Shown here piece after piece: positions 1 through 8,011 of a stretch of 29,063 nt of DNA. The first letter of the stretch is position 1, and each line of letters begins with the position of its first letter. Under the pieces are notes generated by a model that saw nothing but the letters and a program-made list of their open reading frames with translations, made no database searches and was not told the DNA's origin. The position numbers and the translations under genes were made by a program. The DNA is from Chloroflexota bacterium (GTDB lineage Bacteria; Chloroflexota; Dehalococcoidia; Lucifugimonadales; UBA3495): assembly GCA_028874675.1 (NCBI GenBank), contig JAPPJA010000302.1:1-29063 (forward strand). Reading direction: 5' to 3'.

Positions 1-3
1 GTC

Positions 4-645
4 GTGGACGGCAACCCCATCATGTGGTCGGTGAAGCAGATCCGCAATTTCCTGCCCACCATGCTGAAGGAATCGGGTTACGAAGACGTAGCCAGCCAGG
101 TCAACATGGGCGAGGTAGAGGCCGTACTGGGTGAAGTGGAATCCGCTGCCCGGGAAGTCTATGCGACGGGTCGCAACACCGTAAAGCATAACCGCGGCCA
201 CGACATATTCGAGGCCGGCAACATCCGCTTCGGGCTGGAGCTGCGCAAGCAGGCCGGCGGCGACGGCGGGCTGGCCATTCACGTACTGGCCGACCTGGCC
301 GGCACTCCTGGCCGGACCTATTGCGAAGAGACCGAGCTCCTGGCCTTTGACTGCTTCCGGGACGCCCCCCACTATCACTATGGTCCCCGGAACAAGAACC
401 ACCGGATCTTCTGGGACAGGACCCTCGTCCCCGACACGCTGGAATGGACGCTGGACCGGTTCAAGAACAAGGACCTGAAGGACATGATCGCGCGGGCCGG
501 TTACCCCGGAATCGCTGCCGACATCGACCAGGACCTGATCGACTCTATCATGCCTTCCCTCGAGGCCAAGGCTCGCGAACTGCAGCCCGGCGCAGAGGTT
601 GAGGTCATGGACGGCCCCGCCACTCCCAACCTGGTCCCCAGATAA
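4..645 (+). CDS. Uncharacterised 213-aa protein, possibly 5'-truncated
   Basis: I do not recognise this protein with confidence. It reads as a soluble protein with no signal peptide or membrane segment. The middle (about residues 60-160) is rich in aromatic and charged residues and contains the short motifs HNRGHDIF, RTYCEETELLAFDCF and HYHYGP, which look like a compact conserved domain. It may belong to a small uncharacterised domain family such as DUF7700, but I could not check this. The GTG at position 4 is the first start in frame, yet the frame is open to the window edge, so the true start may lie upstream. Coding character is good and a strong terminator follows 28 bases after the stop, so the gene is probably real and the last of its transcript. 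The C-terminus (about 190-213) is low-complexity and proline-rich. Confidence 0.7.
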   Translation: MDGNPIMWSVKQIRNFLPTMLKESGYEDVASQVNMGEVEAVLGEVESAAREVYATGRNTVKHNRGHDIFEAGNIRFGLELRKQAGGDGGLAIHVLADLAGTPGRTYCEETELLAFDCFRDAPHYHYGPRNKNHRIFWDRTLVPDTLEWTLDRFKNKDLKDMIARAGYPGIAADIDQDLIDSIMPSLEAKARELQPGAEVEVMDGPATPNLVPR

Positions 646-672
646 GCTTCCAGGTCAAGTTTGGCTGAATTG

Positions 673-704
673 CGGGTTGGCTCAATACCGAGCCAACCCG
701 TTTT
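673..704 (+). terminator. Rho-independent terminator after the first gene
   Basis: A perfect 11-bp stem is formed by CGGGTTGGCTC (673-683) and GAGCCAACCCG (690-700), with a 6-nt loop AATACC. It is followed directly by TTTT and then CATTTG. It lies 28 bases after the stop of the upstream + strand gene. This is the clearest terminator in the window. The rest of the 646-860 spacer shows nothing else that I recognise. Confidence 0.9.
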
Positions 705-860
705 CATTTGGCTGCGTCGGCTGGTTGATGGGCGCTTTTCTACTTTTCCTGAACAGCCGGGAAGCTGCGCTGAGGGTTGGCTCCTGCGATTGCGCCACTG
801 CCATCCTGACCTGCCCGCTTGACGAGGCAAGACCTCTTGTAGTGGCATCCCGGCCTGGGG

Positions 861-2219
861 CTATTTCACGGCGAGCATATCGCAGGCGATGCCCAGCATT
901 ATCTTCGTGCCGCTTACGAGGCTTTTGATTCCCACCGACTCATTGGTGCCGTGGGTGAAGTTGAGCATGGGGTCGTCGTCGGGATGGGAACCGGTGAAAC
1001 CGTAGGTGACGGTGCCGAGGGGCCGGGTAAAGCGGGAGTCGGTGAATCCATTGCTGATGGCGGGCACCCACTGAATGTCGTCCCGTTCGAGGGCCCGGGA
1101 GGTTACGGTCCGGAGACTGGTGGCCAGGGCTGATTCGAAGGGGGAAGAGTTGGGCCGAGCCATGTAGTCAATCTCGTAGGAAACGCCGGGGACGTCGGTC
1201 AGGACGTCGTCCAGTTGGCGACGAACGTATTCCTCGTCCTGGTGGGGGAGGGTGCGGACGTCGCAGGTAAGGCGGATGGACTCGGGGACACTGTTGGACT
1301 TAATGCCGCCGCGCACAATGGTGGGGGTAAGGGTCATGCGGGAGAGGGCGCGAAGCATGGAGGCGAAGCGGGGATTGTCGGACTCGATGTCAGCGATTAT
1401 AGCGTCCACGTTGGCGGCGGAGGGTTTGTCCTCGATGGCGAAGGTGGACAGGTGGTCGAAAATGGCGGTGGAGGTGTCCCGCTCGGGACTGTAGCCCTCG
1501 ATGGCGTTGAGGGCCGTGCTCAGTCGGTAAAGGGCGTTGGTTCCCTGCCAGGGGACGGATGCGTGGGAACTGGTCCCCTTTATGTCAATCTCCACCTGGA
1601 GTCTGCCCTTTTCGCCTACTCCGAGAATGTAGGTGAGGGCGCCGGCCGCGCTGACGGGAGTGCCGCCGCCTTCGTTGACGGCGTAGGGCGCGGCCAGCTT
1701 GTCGGGGTGATTGTCGGCCAGCCAGCCAAAGCCGTAGCGGCCGCCGTGTTCCTCATCCGCGCCGGCGGCGAGAATCAGGCCGTCTTCCAGCTCGATGCCG
1801 TTTCGCTGGAGCAGGCGGATGGCCATGAGCTGACAGGTGAGGAGGCCCTTGCAGTCGGAGGCGCCGCGGCCGTAAATGCGGCCATCGTGGACGGTGGCGC
1901 TGAAGGGAGGGAAATGCCACTTGGCCTCGTCTTCCACGGGCACGACGTCGGTGTGGGACATAAACATGAGGCCCGCTTTGCCCGAACGGCCTTCCATGCG
2001 GGCGATCAGGTTGCCGCGATTGGGGGCGGATTCAAGGATTTCAGATTGGATGCCGTCTTCAGCAAGGAAGTCGCGGGCCAGTTCGCAAACGGGAGTTTCG
2101 TTGCCGGTGGGCATAAAACCGGTGTTGACCGAGGGAATCTGGACCAGCGCCCGCTCCAGGGCGATGATGTCGTCCAGGGAAGCATCAACCTGGGTGAAGA
2201 GTTCCTCTAAGTTCGGCAT
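861..2219 (-). CDS. M20-family zinc metallopeptidase / amidohydrolase
   Basis: This is a 452-aa cytosolic protein of the M20 family (carboxypeptidase, succinyl-diaminopimelate desuccinylase and acylase type), which hydrolyses amide bonds of peptides or N-acyl amino acids with two metal ions. Visible motifs are MSHTDVVP (metal His89, with Asp91), GRGASDCKG (bridging Asp122), GADEEHGG (catalytic Glu156 and metal Glu157), VNEGGG (Glu183) and a C-terminal NFTHGTNE (metal His). The central dimerisation domain lies at about 205-330. The ATG at 2219 was chosen over an upstream in-frame start because an AGGGGAGG site lies just before it and a promoter sits at 2251-2279, which would leave the longer form untranscribed. 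The substrate cannot be told from sequence. It is transcribed divergently from the deacetylase-like gene. Confidence 0.93.
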   Translation of the reverse strand: MPNLEELFTQVDASLDDIIALERALVQIPSVNTGFMPTGNETPVCELARDFLAEDGIQSEILESAPNRGNLIARMEGRSGKAGLMFMSHTDVVPVEDEAKWHFPPFSATVHDGRIYGRGASDCKGLLTCQLMAIRLLQRNGIELEDGLILAAGADEEHGGRYGFGWLADNHPDKLAAPYAVNEGGGTPVSAAGALTYILGVGEKGRLQVEIDIKGTSSHASVPWQGTNALYRLSTALNAIEGYSPERDTSTAIFDHLSTFAIEDKPSAANVDAIIADIESDNPRFASMLRALSRMTLTPTIVRGGIKSNSVPESIRLTCDVRTLPHQDEEYVRRQLDDVLTDVPGVSYEIDYMARPNSSPFESALATSLRTVTSRALERDDIQWVPAISNGFTDSRFTRPLGTVTYGFTGSHPDDDPMLNFTHGTNESVGIKSLVSGTKIMLGIACDMLAVK

Positions 2220-2250
2220 GGGCCCTCCCCTCTGGTGTCGCGTTTTGGCG

Positions 2251-2279
2251 AGTGTAAACAGGGCCACCTGCAGTGTCAA
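2251..2279 (-). promoter_or_regulatory. Sigma-70-type promoter for the M20 peptidase
   Basis: On the - strand there is a perfect TTGACA (-35, 2274-2279), a 17-nt spacer, then TACACT (-10, 2251-2256). The predicted start near 2244 leaves a leader of about 25 nt before the ATG at 2219, which carries the AGGGGAGG ribosome binding site. Confidence 0.75.
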
Positions 2280-2434
2280 CGGAAGTTGGAGGAAGGGAAG
2301 CGGTCCAATTCAGGCGGATTGGCACAGGCGGGACGGTCGAAATGCAGTCAGGGGAATGCTTGAAGCCCGCCTCGGGAGTGAAAGGCATTGGAGGGGAAAG
2401 AGGCCTCGGTGGGTGTTTGATGAGTTTCAGGGGA

Positions 2435-2440
2435 TATAAT
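2435..2440 (+). promoter_or_regulatory. -10 element (TATAAT) for the PuuE-like gene
   Basis: A consensus TATAAT lies at 2435-2440, about 48 bases before the TTG start. No good -35 is visible at 17 nt (GGTGTT at 2412). TTGATG at 2417 is too close. The predicted transcription start near 2447 would fall upstream of an alternative ATG at 2455. Confidence 0.5.
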
Positions 2441-2487
2441 GCGCCAAGATACTATTGTTCCCATGGGGACTACAGGAGAGGCAGGAT

Positions 2488-3381
2488 TTGGCTACGCAAC
2501 GGGACTTCATCGGCTATGGGCGCAACGTTCCGCAAATTGAGTGGCCCAATGGGGCCAGGATCGCGGTGTCACTAGTGGTCAACTACGAGGAGGGATCGGA
2601 GTATTCCCTTCTGGACGGGGATGACCACCACGAGAGCAACAACGAGGTGCCTTCGCCCATTCCGGCGGGACAGAGGGACCTCTACAACGAGTCGTTTTTC
2701 GAGTACGGCAGCCGGGTGGGAGTGTGGCGACTGCTGGATATGTTTGACCGGCACGAGGTCAAGTCCACCTTCTACTGTTGCGCCCAGGCGCTGGAACGCA
2801 ACCCGGAACTGGCGCGGGAGATCACAGCCCGGGGTCATGAACCCTGCGGGCACTGTTACCGGTGGTCGGAAGTGCACCACATGTCCCGGGAAGAGGAAGC
2901 GGCGGATATGCGCAAGGCGGTGGCTTCCATCGAGGCTACGACGGGTGAGAGGCCCCTGGGTTGGTTCACCCGTTACGGTCCGAGCGTCAACACCCGGGAA
3001 CTGGCGGTGGCCGAAGGGGGGTTCATTTACGACAGCCTGGCCACCAATGACGACCTTCCCTACTACGTTTCGGTGGCCGACCGCCCGTGGCTGGTAATTC
3101 CCTGCAGTTTTGAAACCAACGACGCCCGTTTCTGGCGGGGTGGCCTGGTAAGCACGGGAGACTTCTTTGAATACCTGAAGGACTCTTTTGACTGCCTCTA
3201 CCGGGAAGGTGCGTCGCACCCCAAGATGATGTCGGTGGGGCTGCATTGCCGCATCACGGGCCGGCCGTCGCGGTCGCAGGCGGTGGAGCGGTTCATTGAA
3301 TACGCCCGGGGGTTCGAGGGGGTGTGGTTCGCGCGGCGAATAGACATAGCCCGCTGGTGGCTAGAAAAGTATCCGGCCTGA
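2488..3381 (+). CDS. PuuE-like polysaccharide deacetylase-family hydrolase
   Basis: This 297-aa protein has the NodB/polysaccharide deacetylase fold and closely follows the PuuE branch (cofactor-independent allantoinases and relatives). Family landmarks, recalled rather than searched, are RDFIGYGRN-P near the N-terminus, NYEEGSE, FEYGSR-G-WRLLDMF, GHEPCGHCYRW, GERPLGWFTRYGPS-NTR, YDS--TNDDLPYYV and KMMSVGLHCR-TGRPSR followed by ARRIDIARWW. The usual SHGYRW segment reads GHCYRW here. The TTG at 2488 is preferred because AGGAGAG lies 7 nt upstream and the resulting N-terminus matches the family. An ATG at 2455 in the same frame would add 11 residues. It probably cleaves a C-N bond in a cyclic amide or ureide, but the substrate is unknown and no other purine-degradation gene lies nearby. 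Confidence 0.9.
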   Translation: MATQRDFIGYGRNVPQIEWPNGARIAVSLVVNYEEGSEYSLLDGDDHHESNNEVPSPIPAGQRDLYNESFFEYGSRVGVWRLLDMFDRHEVKSTFYCCAQALERNPELAREITARGHEPCGHCYRWSEVHHMSREEEAADMRKAVASIEATTGERPLGWFTRYGPSVNTRELAVAEGGFIYDSLATNDDLPYYVSVADRPWLVIPCSFETNDARFWRGGLVSTGDFFEYLKDSFDCLYREGASHPKMMSVGLHCRITGRPSRSQAVERFIEYARGFEGVWFARRIDIARWWLEKYPA

Positions 3382-3512
3382 CCCGCTTCAGGAACGGGCG
3401 AATTGGGCCGAGGAGGCGGAGTTTCAGGTACGACTTTCTTGCGCTACACACGGCTTTATGGTAATTTTTACCTTGAAATTTGTAGGCACATCGTAAACTG
3501 CGAGGTAGGGGT

Positions 3513-4013
3513 ATGAGCTACAAGCCCAAGTTCCTGGGTCACGTGAATCTCTTCGTGCGCAACGCCGAACGCTCCCAGCAATGGTACGAGGACATTCTTG
3601 GCCTGCACACCTATGACTTTAAGCCAGGGCGGGCGGCTTTCATGTCGGCAGACATTGAGCAGTCCCACGAAGTAGCCCTGATCGAGGTTGGAGAGGAAGC
3701 CCCGGGGATTCAGAACCGGCAGGTGGGCCTTAACCACATGGCCTGGATGATGGAGAGCCTGGACGACCTGAAGGAAATGTACCACCGGTTGAAGGAAAAG
3801 AATGTGCCCATCGGCCACATTTCCGACCACGGCATTTCGATCGGAATTTACTTCAACGACCCGGATGGCAACGGCGTTGAAGTGTCCTACGAATTGCCGC
3901 GCAGCCAGTGGAACCGGGAAGAGAACGTCTTTATGGGCGAGGGGCGAATGTCCGGCCAGTTCCCCGGACCCTGGGACGAGGAAATGGCCGCCCAGCAGGC
4001 CGCTGCCCGTTAA
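3513..4013 (+). CDS. VOC-superfamily (glyoxalase/extradiol dioxygenase-like) protein
   Basis: This is a 166-aa protein with the paired beta-alpha-beta-beta-beta modules of the vicinal oxygen chelate fold. The first module starts GHVNLFVRNAERSQQWYEDILGL and the second starts LNHMAWMMESLDDL. The second module ends FNDPDGNGVEVSYE, typical of type I extradiol dioxygenase-like and glyoxalase-like proteins. Expected metal ligands are the His of GHVN, the His of LNHMAW and the Glu of VEVSYE. The last 35 residues are a polar tail. The ATG follows GAGGTAGGGGT directly, a strong ribosome binding site. It leads a + strand run with DUF1800 and DUF1501 genes. The reaction cannot be assigned; ring-cleavage, lyase or isomerase activity are all possible. 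Confidence 0.9.
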   Translation: MSYKPKFLGHVNLFVRNAERSQQWYEDILGLHTYDFKPGRAAFMSADIEQSHEVALIEVGEEAPGIQNRQVGLNHMAWMMESLDDLKEMYHRLKEKNVPIGHISDHGISIGIYFNDPDGNGVEVSYELPRSQWNREENVFMGEGRMSGQFPGPWDEEMAAQQAAAR

Positions 4014-4076
4014 GTGGGAGCGGCCCGTTTGAATTGATCGCAAGCACAGGCAAATGATTTTAATGGAGGAGAGGGT

Positions 4077-5480
4077 ATGCCGAACCAAGCAGATATTGCC
4101 CTGATGGCACACCTGATGCGCCGCGCAGGATTTGGCGCCTCCCGAGCCGAACTGGAGGAACGCTGCGCCAGGGGCTATGAGGCCACGGTGGAAGAGTTGC
4201 TCAATCCTGGCGCCGACTCGGGCATTGATGAAGACGAGCTTTACCGTCACTTCCCCCAGTTCGAAAGCTCGCTGGCCCCGGTGGCGGCGCAGACTGAGTG
4301 GGTTTACCGGATGGTAAATACCCGGTGGCCGTTGAAGGAAAAAATAGCCCTTTTCTGGCACCAGCTTTTCGCCACAGGGAACTCCAAGGTGGACAATCCG
4401 CCGGAGATGCTGGCGCAGGTGGCCATGTTCCGCAAGGAAGGCCTGACCAACTTCCCGAACCTGCTGGTACAGCTGGCCCAGAACCCGGCCATGATTTACT
4501 GGCTGGACAACAATGGCAACCACTATGGCTCCATCAACGAGAACTGGGGCCGTGAGTTGCTGGAACTTTTCTCAATGGGTGTGGGCCACTATTCCGAGGA
4601 CGACATCAAGGAAGCCTCGAGGGCCTTCACCGGCTGGACCATCGGGACGAAGCCGCCCAGGCAGCCGGTGGGCCGGTTCTACTGGAGCTTTGAGTTTCGC
4701 CCTGAAGACCACGATTACGGCGAGAAGGAGTTCCTGGGCAACACGGGCAATTTCGACGGAAGCGATATCATCGACATTATCGTCAAGCAGGAGGACACGG
4801 CCCGATTCCTGGCCCGTCACCTGTATAACTTCTTTGTGGCAGACGAGCCCCAGGTGCCAGCGTGGAGCATTACGCCGCCCAACGACGAGGCCGCCATTGA
4901 TCTGCTGGTCAAGGCGTACATGGACTCGGGCGCCGACATCAAGGCCATATTACGGGCGCTGTTCAACTCGGACTTCTTCAAGGAGGCCCAGTTCCAGCAC
5001 GTAAAGAGTCCCGCCGAGCTGGTCGTCAGCACGGCCCGGCTGGCCGGGAATTACTACCAGCCGCGAACGGGGTTCCCCCTGCTGGCCTTCGAGTGCGCCT
5101 GGCAGGGCCAGGAACTGATGAATCCCCCCAGCGTGGAAAGCTGGCACACCGGTTCCGAGTGGATAGACGGCGGAGCCCTGGTACGGCGGGTCAACTTCGC
5201 CGCCAAGCTGCTTTCCGATACCTCGCTGCCCGGGGTCAAGGCCATAATGGCGGGCCTGAAGGAACGGGGAACGCTGAGTCCCGCTGAATTTGTTCGCTCC
5301 TGCCTGGACTTGGTTGGTCCGGTGGAAGTGGATGACGGCACCTTCCAGGAACTGTTGACTCAGGCCCAGCAGGGCGGAGACATCAGCTGGGAAACTGAGG
5401 AAAGCGCAGCCGAATCGGAAAAACGGGCCGGAGTCATGCTGGCAATGATTGCCGCTACCCGGGAGTTCCAGTTTGCCTAA
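4077..5480 (+). CDS. DUF1800 family protein
   Basis: This 467-aa protein matches the DUF1800 family: an N-terminal HLMRRAGFGAS-AELE segment, WVYRMVNTRWPLKEKIALFWHQLFAT (about 75-100), the GRELLELFSMGVGHYSEDDIKEASRAFTGW core (about 160-190) and FLARHLYNFFVAD (about 240). DUF1800 proteins are usually encoded next to a DUF1501 protein, as here, and their function is unknown. Many relatives carry an export signal, but this one begins MPNQADIALMAHLMRRAG with no signal peptide, so it is probably cytosolic. The ATG follows GGAGGAGAGGGT. It is 63 nt after the VOC gene and 46 nt before the DUF1501 gene, so one operon is likely. Confidence 0.92.
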   Translation: MPNQADIALMAHLMRRAGFGASRAELEERCARGYEATVEELLNPGADSGIDEDELYRHFPQFESSLAPVAAQTEWVYRMVNTRWPLKEKIALFWHQLFATGNSKVDNPPEMLAQVAMFRKEGLTNFPNLLVQLAQNPAMIYWLDNNGNHYGSINENWGRELLELFSMGVGHYSEDDIKEASRAFTGWTIGTKPPRQPVGRFYWSFEFRPEDHDYGEKEFLGNTGNFDGSDIIDIIVKQEDTARFLARHLYNFFVADEPQVPAWSITPPNDEAAIDLLVKAYMDSGADIKAILRALFNSDFFKEAQFQHVKSPAELVVSTARLAGNYYQPRTGFPLLAFECAWQGQELMNPPSVESWHTGSEWIDGGALVRRVNFAAKLLSDTSLPGVKAIMAGLKERGTLSPAEFVRSCLDLVGPVEVDDGTFQELLTQAQQGGDISWETEESAAESEKRAGVMLAMIAATREFQFA

Positions 5481-5499
5481 GCCGGCAAGATAAGCCGGC
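5481..5499 (+). other. Intra-operon hairpin between DUF1800 and DUF1501 genes
   Basis: GCCGGC (5481-5486) pairs with GCCGGC (5494-5499) across an AAGATAA loop, immediately after the DUF1800 stop. No T-run follows, so it is more likely an mRNA-stabilising or partial attenuation hairpin than a terminator. Confidence 0.4.
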
Positions 5500-5526
5500 A
5501 ATTTCAGCCAAGAACAGGAGGACGGC

Positions 5527-6663
5527 ATGGCCTCGACCAAGAAAGATCCGGTGCTGGTGGTTCTGCAGCTTTCCGGCGCCAATGACTATCTCAATACGGT
5601 GGTACCATTTACCAATCCCCTCTACCGGGAAAACCGGCCCAACCTGGGGCTGCCCGAAGACCAGCTGATCAAGTTCACGGATGACCTGGCCTTCCATCCC
5701 AGCATGGGTCCGGTGAAGGACCTGTGGGACCAGGGCCAGATGGCGATTATCCACGGCATCGGGTACGAAAACTCCTCCCGCTCTCACTTCCGGTCCATGG
5801 ACATCTGGCACACCTGCGAACCGGACAAGGTGGGCACCGAGGGCTGGCTGGGCCGCGTCATCCGCGACCTGGACCCCGCCGGCGAGAACGTGCTCAAGGG
5901 CGTGAACTTTGGGCAGGGACTGCCCCGGGCCATGGCCCTGCGAGGCGTGCCGGTGACGTCGGTGTCGGACCTGGCCTCCTACGGCGTGCTGACCGACATT
6001 CCCGCCATTGGCGCCGGGGAGGATCGGGAGCAGATGCTGGAACTTTTCTCCAGGGTTTATTCGCCGGCCATCGGGACGGGCATGACGATGGACTACCTGG
6101 GGCAGACCGGGCGGGACGCGCTTAAGGGCGCGGACATTATCAAGACGGCCCCGGAACAGTACTCCTCCACCATAGAGTACGCCGATAATCCCATAGCCAA
6201 GAGCCTGAAGAGCGTGGCGCAGGTGCACCTGGCAAACCTGGGAACGCAGATTTTCTACACCCAGTACGGCAGCTTTGACACACACTTCAACCAGCTGCCC
6301 ACCCACGCCAAGCTGTGGACGGACGTCTCCGGCGCGGTCAATGACTTCTTCGCCGACCTGCGGGAGCACGATGCCGCCGACAACGTGGTAATGCTGGTCT
6401 TTACCGAGTTTGGCCGGAGGGTCCAGGACAACGGCACAGGCTGCGACCACGGCCGAGGCGGCGTGGCCTTTGCCCTGGGGGACGCGGTTAACCCGGGCAT
6501 GTATGGTGAATACCCCTCAATGAAGGCCGAGGACCTGTTCGAGGGCGACCTGGTCCCCAGCTATGATTTCCGCGGGTTCTACTCGACGTTCGCGGAGCGG
6601 TGGCTGGGCCTGGACGCCAAGCCCATCGTGGGCGGCGAGTTCGAGCAGATGGACTTCCTGTAG
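5527..6663 (+). CDS. DUF1501 family protein (sulfatase/alkaline phosphatase-like fold)
   Basis: This 378-aa protein belongs to DUF1501, a family with an alkaline phosphatase/sulfatase-like core and no established activity. Landmarks are VLQLSGANDYLNTVVPF near the N-terminus, IIHGIGYENSSRSHFRSMDIWHT (about 75-97), YGSFDTHFNQL, FTEFGRRVQDN and GCDHGRGGVAFALGD, where Asp and His residues could bind metals. Most family members begin with a twin-arginine leader of 30 or more residues. Here the domain starts about 7 residues after the ATG, so the protein appears leaderless and somewhat short. AGGAGGACGGC before the ATG fixes the start. It probably works as a pair with the DUF1800 protein just upstream. 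Confidence 0.92.
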   Translation: MASTKKDPVLVVLQLSGANDYLNTVVPFTNPLYRENRPNLGLPEDQLIKFTDDLAFHPSMGPVKDLWDQGQMAIIHGIGYENSSRSHFRSMDIWHTCEPDKVGTEGWLGRVIRDLDPAGENVLKGVNFGQGLPRAMALRGVPVTSVSDLASYGVLTDIPAIGAGEDREQMLELFSRVYSPAIGTGMTMDYLGQTGRDALKGADIIKTAPEQYSSTIEYADNPIAKSLKSVAQVHLANLGTQIFYTQYGSFDTHFNQLPTHAKLWTDVSGAVNDFFADLREHDAADNVVMLVFTEFGRRVQDNGTGCDHGRGGVAFALGDAVNPGMYGEYPSMKAEDLFEGDLVPSYDFRGFYSTFAERWLGLDAKPIVGGEFEQMDFL

Positions 6664-6693
6664 GCCAAGGCAGTGCAAGCTACGTTAATCGTT

Positions 6694-6722
6694 GTCGGGG
6701 CGGGTTAAAACCCCCCCCCTAC
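6694..6722. repeat. Imperfect GTNGGGGCG palindrome
   Basis: The 29-nt segment begins GTCGGGGCGGGTT and ends AAC, a run of Cs, then TAC; it folds back with two mismatches and contains a run of 9 Cs. It resembles the palindrome at 15748-15775 and lies between the DUF1501 and NHL genes. It could also act as a weak terminator or mRNA hairpin, but no T-run follows. Confidence 0.5.
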
Positions 6723-6780
6723 AGGGATACCAAGCCAGTGTAAATTGGCAATACTCCCTTACGCTATTGAGGAGGCAGAA

Positions 6781-7779
6781 ATGCTTACCACCGTCGCCGC
6801 CGGGCGAGTTTTCGATTACAGCCATTGCATTGGCATGTATTCCACCTCGGGAATCGGGTTCCTGGTGCCCATGGACTTCGCCCTGGGCAGCAACGAGACC
6901 CTCTATGTGCTTAACCGGGGTGTGGACGAGATAACCCTGCGCATAAGCAAGTGCACCCTGAAGCACGAATTCATTGCTGACATTGGCCGATTCGGCATGG
7001 GAGACGGGCAGTTCGTCTGGCCCATGGGAATTGCCCTGGACAGCGAGGAGAATATCTACGTCACCGACGAGAATACCAGCAAGGTGACGGTGATGGACAA
7101 GGATGGACAGTTCCTTGCCAAGTGGGGGGATGCCGGAAGCGCCGAAGGGCAGATGCGGGGTCCCTCGGGTATTGCGGTTGACGGCGCCAACGACCTGTTC
7201 ATCGTGGACAGCCAGAACAACCGGGTACAGAAGTTCAGCAAGGACGGCCGGCGCCTGGCTACCTGGGGCAGCGAGGGCAGCGGACCGGGCCAGTTCAACA
7301 AGCCCTGGGGTCTGTGCCTGGATGCCGAGGGCAATGTGTATGTGGCGGACTGGAAGAATGACCGAGTCCAGAAGTTCAGCGGGGACGGTCGCTTCCTGGC
7401 AGAGTTCGGTGTGACCTCCGATGGCGTGGGCGGGCTGAGCCGGCCCACCGATGTTGCGGTGGACTCGGATGGCGATGTTTACGTGGCCGACTGGGGCAAC
7501 CACCAGGTGCAGATATACGAACCGGACGGAAAGTTCATCGCGACGCTGGTGGGCGACGCCCAGACGCCCTCGCCCTGGGTACAGGACTACATTGACGCCA
7601 ACCCGGATGTGGCCAAGGCCCGCCGCCGGACGAACATGGAAGTGGAATGGCGGTTCAACAGGCCCATAGCGGTGAACCTGGACGCGGATGACCGGCTTTA
7701 CGTGGCCGAGGCAGTGCGCCATCGCATACAAGTTTACAGCAAGGAACGGGACTACGCCGAGGCTGCCATCAATCTTTAG
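6781..7779 (+). CDS. NHL-repeat beta-propeller protein
   Basis: This 332-aa protein is built of about six NHL repeats. Copies of the pattern G-F--P-GIA-D---NIYV-D--N--V--F---G can be seen at roughly residues 60-105, 105-150, 150-200, 200-250 and 280-325 (for example WPMGIALDSEENIYVTDENTS, FNKPWGLCLDAEGNVYVADWKNDRVQKF and LSRPTDVAVDSDGDVYVADWGNHQVQIYEP). NHL propellers are binding platforms or act in lyases. No catalytic motif, signal peptide or extra domain is visible. The ATG at 6781 is chosen because GAGGAGG lies 5 nt upstream; a TTG at 6745 in frame is less likely. It follows the DUF1501 gene by 117 nt. Confidence 0.9.
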   Translation: MLTTVAAGRVFDYSHCIGMYSTSGIGFLVPMDFALGSNETLYVLNRGVDEITLRISKCTLKHEFIADIGRFGMGDGQFVWPMGIALDSEENIYVTDENTSKVTVMDKDGQFLAKWGDAGSAEGQMRGPSGIAVDGANDLFIVDSQNNRVQKFSKDGRRLATWGSEGSGPGQFNKPWGLCLDAEGNVYVADWKNDRVQKFSGDGRFLAEFGVTSDGVGGLSRPTDVAVDSDGDVYVADWGNHQVQIYEPDGKFIATLVGDAQTPSPWVQDYIDANPDVAKARRRTNMEVEWRFNRPIAVNLDADDRLYVAEAVRHRIQVYSKERDYAEAAINL

Positions 7780-7819
7780 GGAGACGAAAGCCTTCGACGG
7801 AGCCCACTGCGAAGCAAAC

Positions 7820-7849
7820 AGAAGGGGCGGGTGCAAATCCCGCCCTTCT
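7820..7849 (+). terminator. GC-rich hairpin between convergent genes
   Basis: AGAAGGGGCGGG (7820-7831) pairs with CCCGCCCTTCT (7839-7849) with one bulged G and a TGCAAAT loop. It lies 41 nt after the NHL stop, between convergent genes. The downstream sequence is only weakly T-rich (ATGTT), so it may be a terminator or a relative of the GGGGCG palindromes. The rest of the 7780-8011 spacer holds TCAAACCCGCCCC at 7941, which looks like half of such a palindrome. Confidence 0.5.
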
Positions 7850-8011
7850 ATGTTGCCAGGCCCTTAATGTCCAGGGGGAAGCCTTCCTTTTCAAGTGGCA
7901 TCTCACAGGCAGAGCGATCGAAGAGCAGTTAGGGCACGTCTCAAACCCGCCCCTGACCGCAGCAAACCACCCACATCGCAGCTCTATTTCCCCAGGTCAA
8001 GGCCTTGAAGT

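Noticed and set aside
674..783. GGGTTGGCTC repeated at 674-683 and 774-783
   Set aside because: The first copy is a terminator arm. The second has no partner arm or T-run and is probably chance.
1215..2210. 331-aa + strand open frame
   Set aside because: It is antisense to the M20 peptidase, very rich in Gly, Val and Ala, and shows no domain pattern; a shadow of a GC-rich gene.
3468..4523. 351-aa - strand open frame
   Set aside because: It is antisense to both the VOC and DUF1800 genes, which have strong family motifs and ribosome binding sites.
5455..6450. 331-aa - strand open frame
   Set aside because: It is antisense to the DUF1501 gene and has no recognisable motif.
6685..7836. 383-aa - strand open frame
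   Set aside because: Its repeated look is only the mirror of the NHL repeats on the + strand.
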